Positions 29,904-30,203 of a stretch of 30,203 nucleotides of DNA are shown here, piece by piece (the stretch's first letter is position 1; the number at the start of each line of letters is the position of its first letter). Source of the DNA: JBGOUP01 sp041477655. GTDB lineage: Bacteria; Patescibacteriota; UBA1384; 2-12-FULL-50-11. Below the pieces are notes generated by a model, which searched no databases, was not told the origin of the DNA, and worked only from the letters and a program-made list of their open reading frames with translations. The DNA lies in contig JBGOUP010000007.1 of the NCBI GenBank assembly GCA_041477655.1, positions 1-30,203 on the forward strand, in the 5' to 3' direction. The translations under genes and the position numbers were made by a program.

Positions 29904-30012
29904 GAAGCTTCGCTTCACACAATTTTCTGAAAGGGTAGGGGGCTCTACTGCGAAGCGTTCCCCCTATCCTTTCAATCCCACCCCCTAGCACGCCCAGGCA
30001 AAATCCAGGCCA
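29904..30012 (+). repeat. Structured intergenic element, copy R4
   Basis: A: GAAGC-TTC-GCTTC (29904-29916). B: 15-bp stem 29928-29942 with 29960-29974, one wobble, loop with TGCGAAGCG. Linker TCCCACCCCCTAGCACG. No full hairpin C. Directly after tsf. Confidence 0.77.
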
Positions 30013-30085
30013 CAATCTTTAGCCAGATTTTCTATAAATTGTTATTTATGTAAGTAATGTCATCCGAATAATTAACATTTAAAAT

Positions 30086-30135
30086 GCGACTCCCGTAGAC
30101 TTGATTCTGGAAGAATTAGTCTAGAAGGGAGTCGC
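30086..30135 (+). promoter_or_regulatory. 5'-UTR hairpin hiding a Shine-Dalgarno
   Basis: GCGACTCCC (30086-30094) pairs with GGGAGTCGC (30127-30135), with inner TAGACT/AGTCTA. AAGGGAG is the ribosome site, and the stem ends one base before the GTG start. It resembles the leader of DGR target gene 1. Confidence 0.65.
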
Positions 30136-30136
30136 T

Positions 30137-30203
30137 GTGAAAATCGTAACATTGTTTGAGTTGGCCTTCGAGTTAGATCGGACGGGAATGACGGCCCAAG
30201 AGA
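30137..30203 (+). CDS. Start of an unidentified gene, cut by the window end
   Basis: GTG start with GAAGGGAG five bases upstream. The frame is open to the end: MKIVTLFELAFELDRTGM and onward, 22 codons seen. Too short to identify. Confidence 0.55.
   Translation, partial: MKIVTLFELAFELDRTGMTAQE

Noticed and set aside
11340..30012. CRISPR array made of the dispersed repeats
   Set aside because: Copies are kilobases apart, on both strands and imperfect; there are no regular spacers and no cas genes.

Overview
The window looks like a Patescibacteria (Candidate Phyla Radiation) chromosome, subgroup undetermined. The reasons are compact housekeeping genes with 1-44 nt overlaps, a short EF-Ts, a short RF1, a MetRS without an appended tRNA-binding domain, LemA/HtpX and CvpA-CAP envelope genes, and small palindromic repeats inserted in frame in conserved genes. 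Many housekeeping starts have a -10 box 4-12 nt upstream and no Shine-Dalgarno, implying leaderless or nearly leaderless mRNAs. UGA is used as a normal stop.

Left region (1-5416): the 3' part of a UvrD/PcrA helicase gene is followed by a complete diversity-generating retroelement (DGR). It has two tandem target genes with 111-bp variable repeats (VR1, VR2), one 111-bp template repeat (TR), an Avd-like four-helix-bundle gene on the opposite strand, and a DGR-type reverse transcriptase (RT). VR1 differs from TR at 15 positions and VR2 at 16, and every one is an adenine in TR; none of the 85 non-adenine positions differs. Each VR is followed by a hairpin of the same architecture but different stem sequence, as expected of a homing hairpin. 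The RT stop overlaps the start of the next, chromosomal-type gene.

Middle region (5413-19188): a YabE-like cell-wall protein and rsmA; metG, a DMT permease, tatD, and a CvpA-CAP fusion; mnmA and ctpA; then lemA, htpX and ligA. A toxin-antitoxin pair (excisionase-type HTH plus PIN RNase) splits lemA from htpX, and the last codons of lemA recur after the PIN gene. A similar tail duplication follows the helicase gene.

Right region (19189-30203): a micro-gene with alternating cysteines; gatC, gatA, two small genes (one with a HEPN-like motif) and gatB; an MscS-like protein, a small membrane protein and HtrA; convergent prmC and prfA; a secreted PEP-CTERM-type protein; rpmE, rpsB, tsf; and the start of another gene. 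Five copies of an unnamed intergenic element with covarying hairpins (A, B, sometimes C) are scattered from 11.3 kb to the right end. The strongest systems for follow-up are the two-target DGR, this repeat family and the two gene-tail duplications.
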